NCBI RefSeq assembly: GCF_000016825.1
Contig: NC_009513.1
Location: forward strand, 503,501-567,500
From: Limosilactobacillus reuteri subsp. reuteri
GTDB taxonomy: Bacteria; Bacillota; Bacilli; Lactobacillales; Lactobacillaceae
Length of the DNA: 64,000 bases
Direction: 5' to 3'
Each line of letters begins with the position of its first letter. The stretch's first letter is position 1. This document shows positions 9,848-23,401 of the stretch, piece after piece. Both the position numbers and the translations under genes were made by a program. Below the pieces are notes generated by a model. That model had not been told where the DNA came from and ran no database searches. It was given only the letters and a program-made list of their open reading frames with translations.

Positions 9848-10963
9848 GTGATTAAGCAATACTGGACAAAGCAAAGAATCTGGTTGTTAATTTTTTTAGT
9901 GGTTGTTGGAATTGGTGCTCTCTTATTTACCAGCCATAATGAACAGTTTTATCAACAACCAATTGCTAAAGTAATCAGCGAAAAAACGGTGAATAGGCAA
10001 AGGGTAAAAGACCAGTTTGATAATGTTGACCATCAATATAATCAACAACTCCAAGTAAAACTAATGAATGGTAAATATCGTGGGCAAGAATTAACAGTCC
10101 AAAATACATATAGCGATTCGCAACCGATGGATCAACGTTATCGGGCAGGGAATGAAGTGTTTTTAACCCAGCTTCGTAAACGAGGCGGAAAACTAACCGC
10201 CAATGTTAACGGTTATAAGCGGGACACAGTAATCGTCTTTTTACTTTGGCTTGTTGTCTTGATGCTGCTTCTCCTTATGGGACGTTCAGGGCTGTTTGCA
10301 TTCTTAAGCGTAGTAATTAATGCTCTTTTGTTTATAATTGCAATTGAGATTGACTTAAAGCAAAATGGTCAGCATATCATGCTGCTTTTTAGTGTTCTTG
10401 CCATAATTTTTACGTTTATTAGTTTATTATTAGTTCTTGGTTTTAGTAAAAGGATGCTGGCGACTTTTGCGGCAACAGTTATTGGAACATTTGTTGCCTT
10501 GGGAGTAAGTATGCTTGTATTTATGTGGACGCATGAACGGGGGATTTACTATGAATCAATGGAATATGTTACGCAAGTTCCTCGACCGCTTTTTTTAGCT
10601 GAAACATTGTTGGGGTCTTTAGGAGCAGTAATGGATGAATCAAGCGATATTATCGCCACTCTTTTTGAGTTAAAACAGCTAAATCCCGCTGTTACCCGCA
10701 AACAGTTATTTATCTCTGGGCGTAATGTTGGTAAATCAATTATGGGACCGTTAATAAATGTTTTGTTTTTAATTTTTATGGTGGATACCTTTACCGGTAG
10801 TCTTTTGTATATCAAAAACGGCAACTCATGGGGATATACTTATGCAATGAATATGAGCTTAGGGACTATTCAGAGCCTGATCAGTGGGATTGGAATTGTC
10901 CTTTCAGTTCCCCTTGTCAGTCTATTTGGGGCATTATTATTAGGGAAGAAGGTGCAAAGATGA
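9848..10963 (+). CDS. YibE/F family multi-pass membrane protein
   Basis: A 371-residue protein starting with GTG at 9848 behind AAGGGGATG. It has an N-terminal membrane anchor (about residues 12-28), an extracytoplasmic stretch to about residue 125, then about seven hydrophobic segments. The motif LGSLGAVMDESSDIIATLFEL is typical of YibE/F proteins, whose molecular function is not established. It overlaps the next gene, a shorter paralogue, by ATGA, which suggests a two-protein complex. The extracytoplasmic part resembles the family's small beta domain, but that is inference. Confidence 0.82.
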   Translation: MIKQYWTKQRIWLLIFLVVVGIGALLFTSHNEQFYQQPIAKVISEKTVNRQRVKDQFDNVDHQYNQQLQVKLMNGKYRGQELTVQNTYSDSQPMDQRYRAGNEVFLTQLRKRGGKLTANVNGYKRDTVIVFLLWLVVLMLLLLMGRSGLFAFLSVVINALLFIIAIEIDLKQNGQHIMLLFSVLAIIFTFISLLLVLGFSKRMLATFAATVIGTFVALGVSMLVFMWTHERGIYYESMEYVTQVPRPLFLAETLLGSLGAVMDESSDIIATLFELKQLNPAVTRKQLFISGRNVGKSIMGPLINVLFLIFMVDTFTGSLLYIKNGNSWGYTYAMNMSLGTIQSLISGIGIVLSVPLVSLFGALLLGKKVQR

Positions 10964-11733
10964 CGACAATTACGGGCCTTGGCTTAGTATTGTTAATTTT
11001 GATGGTCCTTGTGGGAGGAAAACAGGGCTGGACAGCTTTTTTAAGCTTGCTTCTTAATTTTGGCTTTTTATATTTTGCAATTATTTTAGTCGCGTTTCAT
11101 GTCCCTCCGTTATTTGTAACGGTGACTATTGGGATTACAATTTTGGCAATAACCATTTTCATGGGAGAGGATGATTTGCGGACAACCGTGACAGCCTTTT
11201 ATGCTTCCCTCAGCGTGTTATGTTTAATTTTAGTGCTGATCTTTATTGTCGAGCACTGGGCAATGGTGCAGGGCTTTGGAACAGAAGATAGCGATGAGTT
11301 AGAAGGAATGTCAATTTTAATTGGAATTAGTTATTTCAAAGTTTCTGTTACTACGACTATTTTGAGTTCGCTCGGCGCAATTGCAGAAGCGGCAATGGCG
11401 ATTTCCTCTGGCCTTACGGAAATCCTTGAGAATCATCCCGAAAGAACTAATCGTCAATTAATTCATAGTGGGATGGCAATCGGGCAACAGATTATTGGAA
11501 CAACATTTAATACGCTTTTCTTTGGCTTCTTCGGTGGATTCTTAGCACTATTTATTTGGTTCTTAGGTCTCCACTATTCCTTTGGTACAATTATGAATAA
11601 TAAAATTTTTGTGGCAGAAATGATTGAAATTCTGATCTCTTTCATTGGGGTGCTGATCACTGTTCCCATGACCGCTTGGGTGATGACAAAGCGGCGTAAA
11701 TCAGTTATTGACAATCATCCTAAAACAAAGTAA
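10960..11733 (+). CDS. YibE/F family membrane protein, second subunit
   Basis: A 257-residue membrane protein starting at ATG 10960, four bases overlapping the previous stop. An upstream in-frame start at 10828 is well inside the first gene and is rejected. It lacks the N-terminal soluble region of its neighbour but keeps the family core, including SSLGAIAEAAMAISSGLTEIL and a run of six to seven hydrophobic helices. Such tandem pairs are common in lactobacilli and their function is unknown. Its stop codon overlaps the -10 box of the following pyrimidine-controlled gene. Confidence 0.8.
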   Translation: MTTITGLGLVLLILMVLVGGKQGWTAFLSLLLNFGFLYFAIILVAFHVPPLFVTVTIGITILAITIFMGEDDLRTTVTAFYASLSVLCLILVLIFIVEHWAMVQGFGTEDSDELEGMSILIGISYFKVSVTTTILSSLGAIAEAAMAISSGLTEILENHPERTNRQLIHSGMAIGQQIIGTTFNTLFFGFFGGFLALFIWFLGLHYSFGTIMNNKIFVAEMIEILISFIGVLITVPMTAWVMTKRRKSVIDNHPKTK

Positions 11734-11736
11734 TAT
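11708..11736 (+). promoter_or_regulatory. Promoter of the uracil permease
   Basis: TTGACA at 11708-11713, a 17-base spacer and TAATAT at 11731-11736. The -35 lies in the coding end of the YibE/F gene and the -10 covers its stop codon. Transcription would start near 11743, just before the PyrR site. Confidence 0.78.
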
Positions 11737-11753
11737 ACGAATAACTTATAAAT

Positions 11754-11876
11754 AGACCTTTAATCGGAGTCCTGTGAGGCTTCAAAGGTGCGGATAAATT
11801 CTCAATACTCTTTCCATAGTTAGGATTGGGCAGAGGAAGAGACGACTTTGGAGCAGGGATTCCAAGGTCGTTTTTT
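11754..11876 (+). promoter_or_regulatory. PyrR-dependent attenuator upstream of the uracil permease
   Basis: The leader holds a PyrR-type RNA binding loop: GACCTTT ... AGTCCTGTGAGGCT ... AAAGGTG at 11755-11790, matching the known purine-rich AGUCC-N-GUGAGGCU signature between complementary arms. It is followed by a terminator with stem CGACTTTGGA (11843-11852) and TCCAAGGTCG (11861-11870) and six T. In the known mechanism UMP-bound PyrR stabilises the binding loop and lets the terminator form, so the permease is shut off when pyrimidines are plentiful. Confidence 0.9.
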
Positions 11877-11892
11877 CTTTAGGAGGATTTAT

Positions 11893-13164
11893 ATGGCGCA
11901 CCGTGATAATGTTGTATTAGATGTAGACGAACGGCCGGCACCTTGGCAGTGGTTTGGCTTATCTTTACAACATATGTTTTCTATGTTTGGTTCCACTGTT
12001 TTAGTCCCAATCTTGGTTGGATTAAATCCAGGAATTGCCTTGTTTAGTTCGGGGGTAGGAACCCTGATGTACTTACTTATTACTAAGCATAAGATTCCTG
12101 CTTATATGGGATCTAGTTTCTCATTTGTTGTCCCAATGATGGCTTTAATGAAAACTACTGGTTATCCAGGAATTGTACAGGGTACAATTGCCGTTGGGTG
12201 CGTATATTTAATCATGTCAGTAATTGTAACGTTGGTTGGCTCGCAATGGATTGACCGCATTCTGCCACCAATTGTTGTCGGTCCGATTGTTGTTGTAATC
12301 GGATTGTCATTAGCAGGAACAGCCGCTAAAGATGCTACTATCAATTCGGCTACTGGCCATTATGATTTGCGCTTTTTTGCGGTCGCAATGCTTACGATGG
12401 CAATAACAGTTATCTTCAATATGTATTTTAAAGGATTCCTTGGTTTAATTCCGATTTTGATGGGGATTGTTGCTGGTTATATTATTGCGATCTTATTTGG
12501 TATTGTGAATTTTTCCCCAGTTGCGCATGCACACTGGTTTAGTTTGCCAGACTTCCAGATTCCGTTTGTTGATTATCATCCTCAATTATACTGGGGTGCG
12601 ATTTTGAGTATGGCACCGATCGCTTTCGTTACCATGACAGAACATTTGGGGCATATTATGGTTCTGAATGAGTTGACTGAACGAAATTACTTCAAGGAAC
12701 CAGGGTTGAACCATACGCTTGCAGGAGATGGGACGGCTTCAATTATTGCTGGTTTCGTTGGTGGACCACCCGTAACTAGTTATGGTGAAAATATTGGGGT
12801 AATGGCAATTACGCGTGTCCATTCAGTTTACGTTATTGCTGGAGCAGCTGTATTTGCCATCTTCTTTAGCTTTATTGGTAAATTAAGCGCTCTGATTGAA
12901 TCTATTCCTTCACCAGTTATCGGCGGGATTTCATTCCTATTATTTGGTGTGATTGCCTCTAGTGGATTGCGCGTAATGATTGAGAACAAAATTGATTTTA
13001 ATGAAAAAAGAAATTTAATGATTTCATCCGTTATTTTAGTAATTGGGATTGGGAATGCCTATCTTCAATTGGGAAAATATCAATTCTCTGGATTAGCAGT
13101 TGCAGCTGTCCTCGGAATAATAATGAATTTAATTCTTCCACAAAAAGCCAAAAGTGAAATGTAG
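11893..13164 (+). CDS. pyrP: Uracil permease (NCS2/NAT family)
   Basis: A 423-residue nucleobase:proton symporter with about 12-14 membrane segments. The NAT motifs FVTMTEHLGH and GGPPVTSYGENIG are visible. The PyrR attenuator in front and the upp context say uracil rather than xanthine. The start is ATG 11893 behind AGGAGG. A longer frame from 11848 would begin inside the terminator hairpin and is rejected. It works with upp to salvage external uracil. Confidence 0.93.
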   Translation: MAHRDNVVLDVDERPAPWQWFGLSLQHMFSMFGSTVLVPILVGLNPGIALFSSGVGTLMYLLITKHKIPAYMGSSFSFVVPMMALMKTTGYPGIVQGTIAVGCVYLIMSVIVTLVGSQWIDRILPPIVVGPIVVVIGLSLAGTAAKDATINSATGHYDLRFFAVAMLTMAITVIFNMYFKGFLGLIPILMGIVAGYIIAILFGIVNFSPVAHAHWFSLPDFQIPFVDYHPQLYWGAILSMAPIAFVTMTEHLGHIMVLNELTERNYFKEPGLNHTLAGDGTASIIAGFVGGPPVTSYGENIGVMAITRVHSVYVIAGAAVFAIFFSFIGKLSALIESIPSPVIGGISFLLFGVIASSGLRVMIENKIDFNEKRNLMISSVILVIGIGNAYLQLGKYQFSGLAVAAVLGIIMNLILPQKAKSEM

Positions 13165-13176
13165 TTTGGATTTTTA

Positions 13177-13220
13177 AGCAGAGTGAGAAAAAGGCATCTG
13201 ACCTCTTACTTTGCTTTTTT
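13177..13220 (+). terminator. Terminator after pyrP
   Basis: AGCAGAGTGAGA (13177-13188) pairs with TCTTACTTTGCT (13203-13214) using two G-U pairs and is followed by TTTTTT. Confidence 0.83.
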
Positions 13221-13357
13221 CGTATGATAATAAAACAAAAAAATTGAGCGGTCGTGGAAAAAACAGATTGTGAGAAAAAAGTTTATCAAACCTATAAAAG
13301 CGTTTTCTTTGCACTCTTATCAATCGATTAGTAGGTATATATAAACCTAATGTTTTT

Positions 13358-13386
13358 TTGAATTTTAACGAAATTAATGATATATT
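13358..13386 (+). promoter_or_regulatory. atp operon promoter
   Basis: TTGAAT at 13358-13363, 17 bases, then TATATT at 13381-13386. It leaves a leader of about 85 bases before atpB. The 13221-13357 stretch shows no gene, and no atpI-like frame lies before atpB. Confidence 0.62.
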
Positions 13387-13478
13387 AACATTCGTAACTT
13401 GGGGTAGTTCGTTTTATTTGCAACGTTCATCCAATTTACAAGCCAAATTATTGTTATAAGGAAAGAGGTGGAATATGA

Positions 13479-14186
13479 ATGGGCGGTGATGCTTTAACTT
13501 TTAAGCTTTTCGGACTCACGTTCAATACTACGAACATTGTTTCTGGACTGATTATCTACGCAATCGTGTTCTTCACTCTTTACGGGATGTCACGAAAGAT
13601 CCAAATGAAGCCTACTGGTGCACAAAATGTATTTGAGTGGCTAGTTGACTTTACTAATGGAATTGTGCGAAGTCAGATGCCAGCATCCGAACAAGGGCAC
13701 TATAGTTTCTTTGCCTTTGTTTTGTTTGTTTTCATTTTCTTTGCAAACCAATTCGGTTTAATTTTCCAATTCCATTGGAACGGAGCTGAAGTGCTTAGAA
13801 GTCCAACGGCAGATCCAGTTGTTACGTTAACACTTTCTTTAATGGTAATGGTATTAGCATTCGCTGCTGGAGTAGCACATAATGGCCTTGGTGGATACTT
13901 GAAAGGATACACTAAACCATTTACTTTAATGCTTCCTGTTAACATTATCGAAGACTTTGCTAACTTCTTAACTCTTGGTCTCCGTATTTTTGGTAACATT
14001 TTTGCCGGTGAACTTTTAATGAGTTTGATTGCTAATATGGCATTCTCACATGGAATCCTAACTATTATTCCAGGACTATTTTTGGAACTAGCATGGCAAG
14101 GGTTCTCCGTATTTATCGGTTCGATTCAGGCATATGTCTTTGTAACATTAACGACGGTTTATATTTCTCGGAAGATTTCCGAATAA
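13479..14186 (+). CDS. atpB: ATP synthase Fo subunit a
   Basis: A 235-residue membrane subunit forming the proton half-channels against the c-ring. The essential stator arginine lies in the motif [16 protein letters not shown] choose ATG 13479, behind GAAAGAGGTGG. The ATG four bases earlier is out of frame. It is the first gene of the operon, and the usual atpI is not found upstream. Confidence 0.96.
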
Positions 14187-14189
14187 TAA

Positions 14190-14429
<240 letters not shown>

Positions 14430-14474
14430 TTATTTTAAGTTTTTTATTTTTTTAAGATAAGGAGGTGTCAATAG

Positions 14475-14982
14475 ATGTTTGTAAACAGTGTGTTAGCTGA
14501 ATCAAACAGTTTATACATTGGTGACTTGGTATTCTACATCGTTACTTTTATCATCTTAATGCTATTAGTTAAGCATTTTGCTTGGAAACCAGTAACAGAT
14601 ATGATGAAGAAACGTGCAGATAAGATTGCTAATGACATTGATAATGCTGCTCGTTCACGTGAAAGTGCTGAAAAGATGGCTGCAAAGCGACAAGCGGAGT
14701 TACAAAGCTCACGGCAAGAAGCTGCTGAGATTGTAAGTAATGCTAAAAAGTCTGGGGAAACTCAGCGAGCACAGATTGTTGAAACGGCGCAAAAAGATGC
14801 CCAAGCTCTCAAGCAACAGGCACAAAAAGATGCTGAGCAAGCACGTCGCGATGCATTAAATAGTGCTAAGGATGACGTTGCAAACTTATCTATTGAGATT
14901 GCTTCCAAACTCATCCAAAAAGAATTAAAGGCAGACGATCAAAAAGAATTGATCGATTCCTATATCGAAGGGTTGGTAGAAC

Positions 14983-14993
<11 letters not shown>
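14475..14993 (+). CDS. atpF: ATP synthase Fo subunit b
   Basis: A 172-residue peripheral stalk protein with one membrane helix near residues 14-36 and a long charged, Ala/Gln-rich coiled coil (residues 45-150). It anchors F1 to subunit a. AAGGAGGTG precedes the ATG at 14475. Its end overlaps atpH by 11 bases, so the two stalk proteins are coupled. Confidence 0.95.
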
Positions 14994-17086
<2,093 letters not shown>

Positions 17087-17121
17087 TTAATGATGATTAG
17101 TCGAAAGGACGGTGAGATTTA

Positions 17122-19520
<2,399 letters not shown>

Positions 19521-19531
19521 GAGGGATAATT

Positions 19532-19963
19532 ATGGCTGAAAATACTTTTAAGGTCACTATTATTACTCCAGATGGCACCGTCTATGATAATGATAAGGTT
19601 ACCATGCTCGTTATGAACACTGCTGGTGGACAAATGGGAATCATGGCTAACCACGTACCATTAATTGCTGCACTTGAAATCAGTACAGTTCGAATTAAAC
19701 ATTCTGAAGGCACTGATGAAGTTGCAGCGGTTAACGGTGGGATTATTCAATTTGATGGTCAAAATGCTACAATCGCAGCTGATAGTGCTGAAATGCCTGA
19801 AGCAATTGACGTTGAGCGGGCACAGAGAGCTAAAAAGCGTTCTGAGTCTGCAATCGCAGAAGCAAAGAAGAAGCATAACCAAAGCGACTTATCACGTGCA
19901 GAAGTTCACCTCAAGCGTGCAATTAACCGTTTGAATGCTGCTTCTAAGCAACGCAATATCTAA
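19532..19963 (+). CDS. atpC: ATP synthase F1 subunit epsilon
   Basis: A 143-residue subunit with the N-terminal beta sandwich (VTIITPDGTVYDND, GQMGIMANHVPLI) and a C-terminal helical pair rich in Lys and Arg (about residues 90-143). It couples and restrains ATPase activity. It ends the operon, and two tandem hairpins follow. Confidence 0.95.
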   Translation: MAENTFKVTIITPDGTVYDNDKVTMLVMNTAGGQMGIMANHVPLIAALEISTVRIKHSEGTDEVAAVNGGIIQFDGQNATIAADSAEMPEAIDVERAQRAKKRSESAIAEAKKKHNQSDLSRAEVHLKRAINRLNAASKQRNI

Positions 19964-19976
19964 GGTATAATATTAC

Positions 19977-20012
19977 AAAGAGGCTGGAGAAAATAATCCA
20001 ACCTCTTTACTA
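19977..20012 (+). terminator. First terminator after the atp operon
   Basis: AAAGAGGCTGGA (19977-19988) pairs with TCCAACCTCTTT (19997-20008) with one mismatch and an 8-base loop. The following stretch is only moderately T-rich. Confidence 0.78.
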
Positions 20013-20062
20013 TTTTAAAGTGTAAATTGCCAAACCACAGTAGATGCTTAGCCATCCTTGCG

Positions 20063-20108
20063 GGGGTGGGACTAAAACTTACAAGCGAGTTTAGTCTCAC
20101 CCCTTTTT
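20063..20108 (+). terminator. Second terminator after the atp operon
   Basis: GGGGTGGGACTAAA (20063-20076) pairs with TTTAGTCTCACCCC (20090-20103) with one wobble pair, then five T. It is a stronger hairpin than the first, so the highly expressed atp operon has a double stop. Confidence 0.85.
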
Positions 20109-20198
20109 CGTTTAAAAGATCATTAAGCTTTTTTACGAATTAATAATTTAATCATGTGATATGATATGATTGAATTTAGTTTAAAAGAGGGTGATCGA

Positions 20199-20429
20199 TT
20201 GCAAATTACAGGATTACGAGCGCTAATAGAAATAATAGTGCAATTGGCATTTGTCTGGTTAGCGTTTTTTGCTATTCAAGGAATACATTTTGAGCATTTT
20301 TTTAACCGACCACCGCGCACATTACCTTTACTCATTGTTTTAATGGCTACTGGACTGGGATATTTATGTGCGACATTTTTCTTAAATATCCTAAGTGCAA
20401 TTGGGAATTTAACATATTTAATTCGATAG
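20199..20429 (+). CDS. DUF1146 family small membrane protein (YwzB-like)
   Basis: A 76-residue protein with two hydrophobic segments, starting at TTG 20199 behind AAAGAGGGTGA. A frame from ATG 20166 exists, but that codon sits in a TATGAT-like promoter stretch and lacks a ribosome site. The family is small, conserved between atpC and murA in Bacillota and of unknown function. The position here matches that synteny. Confidence 0.8.
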   Translation: MQITGLRALIEIIVQLAFVWLAFFAIQGIHFEHFFNRPPRTLPLLIVLMATGLGYLCATFFLNILSAIGNLTYLIR

Positions 20430-20447
20430 TATTTACTGGAGGAACTT

Positions 20448-21764
20448 ATGGAAAAAATTGTTGTTAGGGGCGGTCAGAGGTTAACCGGTCGAGTTAAAGT
20501 TGAAGGAGCAAAAAATGCAGTCTTACCAATTCAAGCAGCATCTATTTTAGCTTCTAGCGGAAACATTAAATTATCAAATGTTCCAATTTTATCGGATGTA
20601 ACGACAATGAATCAGTTATTACGGTTCTTAAATATAAAAGTAGATTTTGATAAGGATAAGCACGTTTTGACAATTGATGCGGCTGATCCTGTATCATCTG
20701 AAGCACCATTAGAATATGTTAGCCGGATGCGGGCATCGATGGTAGTCTTAGGACCCTTGCTAGCTCGGACAGGGCATGCGCAAATTGCGCTTCCTGGTGG
20801 ATGTGCGATTGGATCCCGGCCAATTGACTTACATCTTAAAGGATTACGTCAATTAGGAGCAATTATTGAGCAACACGATGGATACTTAGAGGCACGGGCT
20901 GAACACTTAATTGGTGATCACATTTATTTAGATTTCCCTAGTGTCGGTGCAACGCAAAATCTGATGATGGCAGCAACACTTGCGCAAGGAATTACAACAA
21001 TTGAAAATGCTGCTAGTGAGCCTGAAATTGTTGATTTAGCAAACCTGTTGAATAAAATGGGTGCACGTGTCCATGGCGCTGGAACAGACATTATCCGGAT
21101 TCAAGGGGTTAATTTCCTTCATGGTTGTGAACATACAGTAATGCCGGACAGGATTGAAGCGGGGACATTCATGATTGCGACAGCCATTACTAATGGTGAC
21201 GTCGTGGTTGAAGGGGCAATTGCTGAGCATAACACCTCATTGATTGCTAAGTTGGAGGAAATGGGTGTGACAGTCATCGTTCAAGAAGATGGGATTCGTG
21301 TTCTGGGGACTTCGGTTTTAATTCCTACGAATATTAAGACTCTCCCATATCCAGGTTTCCCTACTGATCTTCAACCACAAATGTCCATTCTCCAGCTTTT
21401 GGCAAATGGGACCAGTACCCTAGATGAGACGATTTTTGAGAAGCGTTTTATGCATTTAGAAGAATTACGACGAATGAACGCTGATTTTCAAATTAATGGT
21501 CCAGTTGCGGTTTTAAATGGTCCTACGCATTTTAGTGGCGCTGAAGTAGCTGCCTCTGATTTACGAGCGGGGGCTGCTTTAGTATTGGCCGGGTTAGTTG
21601 CTGATGGAATTACCCAGGTTCGTAACCTAAAATATATTGATCGGGGATATTACCATCTTCACCAAAAGTTACAACAATTAGGGGCTAAGATTGATCGAAT
21701 TGATGTCGAGGATAAAATTAAATTGGCGGTAAAGCCTTCTAAGAATAAAACAAATCAAGATTAA
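20448..21764 (+). CDS. murA: UDP-N-acetylglucosamine 1-carboxyvinyltransferase
   Basis: A 438-residue EPSP-synthase-fold enzyme for the first committed step of peptidoglycan synthesis, adding enolpyruvate from PEP to UDP-GlcNAc. The catalytic cysteine is Cys119 in [13 protein letters not shown], the residue attacked by fosfomycin. The conserved Lys22-Asn23 pair is in [14 protein letters not shown] precedes ATG 20448. Many Bacillota carry two murA copies, and this one has the synteny of the main (murAA) type. Confidence 0.96.
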   Translation: MEKIVVRGGQRLTGRVKVEGAKNAVLPIQAASILASSGNIKLSNVPILSDVTTMNQLLRFLNIKVDFDKDKHVLTIDAADPVSSEAPLEYVSRMRASMVVLGPLLARTGHAQIALPGGCAIGSRPIDLHLKGLRQLGAIIEQHDGYLEARAEHLIGDHIYLDFPSVGATQNLMMAATLAQGITTIENAASEPEIVDLANLLNKMGARVHGAGTDIIRIQGVNFLHGCEHTVMPDRIEAGTFMIATAITNGDVVVEGAIAEHNTSLIAKLEEMGVTVIVQEDGIRVLGTSVLIPTNIKTLPYPGFPTDLQPQMSILQLLANGTSTLDETIFEKRFMHLEELRRMNADFQINGPVAVLNGPTHFSGAEVAASDLRAGAALVLAGLVADGITQVRNLKYIDRGYYHLHQKLQQLGAKIDRIDVEDKIKLAVKPSKNKTNQD

Positions 21765-21801
21765 AGATTCGTAAGCGACGTCTATCTGTATCTCTATTTT
21801 G

Positions 21802-21810
21802 TGGTATAAT
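21802..21810 (+). promoter_or_regulatory. mbl promoter (extended -10)
   Basis: TGGTATAAT at 21802-21810 is an extended -10 element. The leader to the mbl start is about 55 bases. Confidence 0.65.
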
Positions 21811-21870
21811 TACGAACGATATTAACGAGTTTAGCGTTAAGACTTAACTAGCTAAAAGGAGAAGAAATTA

Positions 21871-22863
21871 ATGGCAAAGGATATTGGAATTGATTTGGGA
21901 ACTGCCAATGTTTTGATTTATGTTCAAGGCAAGGGTATTGTTCTAAATGAACCGTCAGTTGTGGCGGTTGATACAAAAACCAATAAAGTATTGGCTGTTG
22001 GTTCAGAAGCATACCGAATGGTTGGACGTACTCCTAGTAACATTCGGGCTATTCGTCCATTAAAGGATGGAGTTATTTCTGATTTTGATGTTACTCAAGA
22101 AATGCTTTCCTACTTTATTGGTAAACTAAGCGTTAAAGGGTTCATGTCAAAGCCAAACATCATGATCTGTGCACCAACGAATATTACTGAGATTGAACGG
22201 AAGGCAATTATTCAAGCCGCTGAACAATCTGGTGGTGGCAAAGTTTACCTTGAATACGAGCCAAAAGTAGCAGCAATTGGTGCTGGATTAGATATTTTTA
22301 AACCTCGTGGAAACATGGTCATTGATATGGGTGGTGGTACCAGTGATATCGCTATTCTTTCATTAGGCGATATTGTCTCAAGCCAGTCAATTCGGATGGC
22401 CGGTGATAAGATGAATAGTGATATTGCTTCTTATATTAAGAATAAGCACGGCCTAGTAATTGGTGAACATACTGCTGAAAAGATCAAAATGGAACTCGGG
22501 ACTGCATTACGGGTTGATGATCCTGAAACGATGGATGTTCGTGGTCGAGATGTAGCTACTGGAATGCCAAAGCAAATCACTGTTAATGAAAATGAAATTG
22601 AAGAAGCATTGCATGATACGCTTGAACAAATTGTTTCAGCAGCTGTAAATGTATTAGAAACAATTCCACCAGAGTTAGCTAGTGATATTATTGACCGGGG
22701 AATAATGTTAACCGGTGGTACTTCTTTATTAAAGGGTGTCGATCAATTATTCAGTGCTCGTCTAAAAGTACCAGTTGTTGTTTCGCAAGACCCATTAGAC
22801 AATGTTGCTAAGGGTGCTGGTGAAATGTTAGAACGGATGCAAAAGACTGAACGAAAGAAGTAG
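21871..22863 (+). CDS. mbl: Rod shape-determining protein of the MreB/Mbl family
   Basis: A 330-residue bacterial actin. The ATP-binding phosphate loops GIDLGTANVLIY and DMGGGTSDIAILS are clear. It polymerises under the membrane and guides lateral wall synthesis. Synteny with murA and the rodA-type gene favours Mbl over MreB, which usually sits with mreCD. The family is certain, the paralogue name less so. AAAGGAGAAG precedes ATG 21871. Confidence 0.92.
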   Translation: MAKDIGIDLGTANVLIYVQGKGIVLNEPSVVAVDTKTNKVLAVGSEAYRMVGRTPSNIRAIRPLKDGVISDFDVTQEMLSYFIGKLSVKGFMSKPNIMICAPTNITEIERKAIIQAAEQSGGGKVYLEYEPKVAAIGAGLDIFKPRGNMVIDMGGGTSDIAILSLGDIVSSQSIRMAGDKMNSDIASYIKNKHGLVIGEHTAEKIKMELGTALRVDDPETMDVRGRDVATGMPKQITVNENEIEEALHDTLEQIVSAAVNVLETIPPELASDIIDRGIMLTGGTSLLKGVDQLFSARLKVPVVVSQDPLDNVAKGAGEMLERMQKTERKK

Positions 22864-22868
22864 TTGAA

Positions 22869-23105
22869 ATGGTAAGGATTTTATGTGACCTTATACGCTG
22901 GTATCAACAAGGCATTTCTGCCCAACGACCATTTCGCGTATGTCGCTTTACCCCCTCATGCTCGCAGTATATGTTAGAAGCTTTACAACGTTTTGGCTTA
23001 AAGGGGATATTGCTCGGAAGTTGGCGGCTCCTTCGTTGTCAGCCGTTTTCTCGTGGTGGCTATGATCCGGTACCTAATCATTTTACTTTTCGTCGTCAGG
23101 GGTAA
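22869..23105 (+). CDS. yidD: Membrane protein insertion efficiency factor YidD
   Basis: A 78-residue basic protein with the family core RWYQQGISAQRP, CRFTPSCSQYMLEAL and GGYDPVP. YidD assists YidC-type membrane insertion. It starts only 5 bases after the mbl stop and probably relies on coupling, since no good ribosome site lies between. Confidence 0.93.
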   Translation: MVRILCDLIRWYQQGISAQRPFRVCRFTPSCSQYMLEALQRFGLKGILLGSWRLLRCQPFSRGGYDPVPNHFTFRRQG

Positions 23106-23128
23106 TAATAGTTATTAAGGGTGAAAAA

Positions 23129-23353
23129 GTGTCAAAGAAAGATAAAAAAGTAGAAGTCAGCGTTAAAGATATTGAACGTCATAATCAACCGGTTCAACAA
23201 ATTTTTATTGGAGACCGATTGATTGGTGAAGTTGTAACCGATAATGAACGTTTCAAAGCAATGCTGATAAGTAACCAGAGCGAATTTTATGTTCGTTCTC
23301 AAGAAGAGGGATTAGAAATAGTCCTTCAACAATATCATCTTCACCAGCATTAG
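23129..23353 (+). CDS. DUF2969 family protein
   Basis: A 74-residue hydrophilic protein starting with GTG 23129 behind AAGGGTG. It is Lys-rich at the start, with a core of FIGDRLIGEVVTDNERF followed by a helical tail. The family is restricted to Lactobacillales and is often found beside mbl and rodA. No function is known. Context suggests a role in elongation or the envelope, which is inference. Confidence 0.75.
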   Translation: MSKKDKKVEVSVKDIERHNQPVQQIFIGDRLIGEVVTDNERFKAMLISNQSEFYVRSQEEGLEIVLQQYHLHQH

Positions 23354-23401
23354 TTTGGTGAACCATCCTCTTTGATTAATAATTTGTAAAGGAGTTTGGT
23401 A

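Noticed and set aside
13700..13999. Minus-strand frame opposite atpB
   Set aside because: It is a shadow of the conserved subunit a gene.
20166..20198. ATG start for the DUF1146 protein
   Set aside because: The codon falls in a promoter-like TATGAT stretch; the TTG at 20199 has AAAGAGGGTGA and fits the family length.
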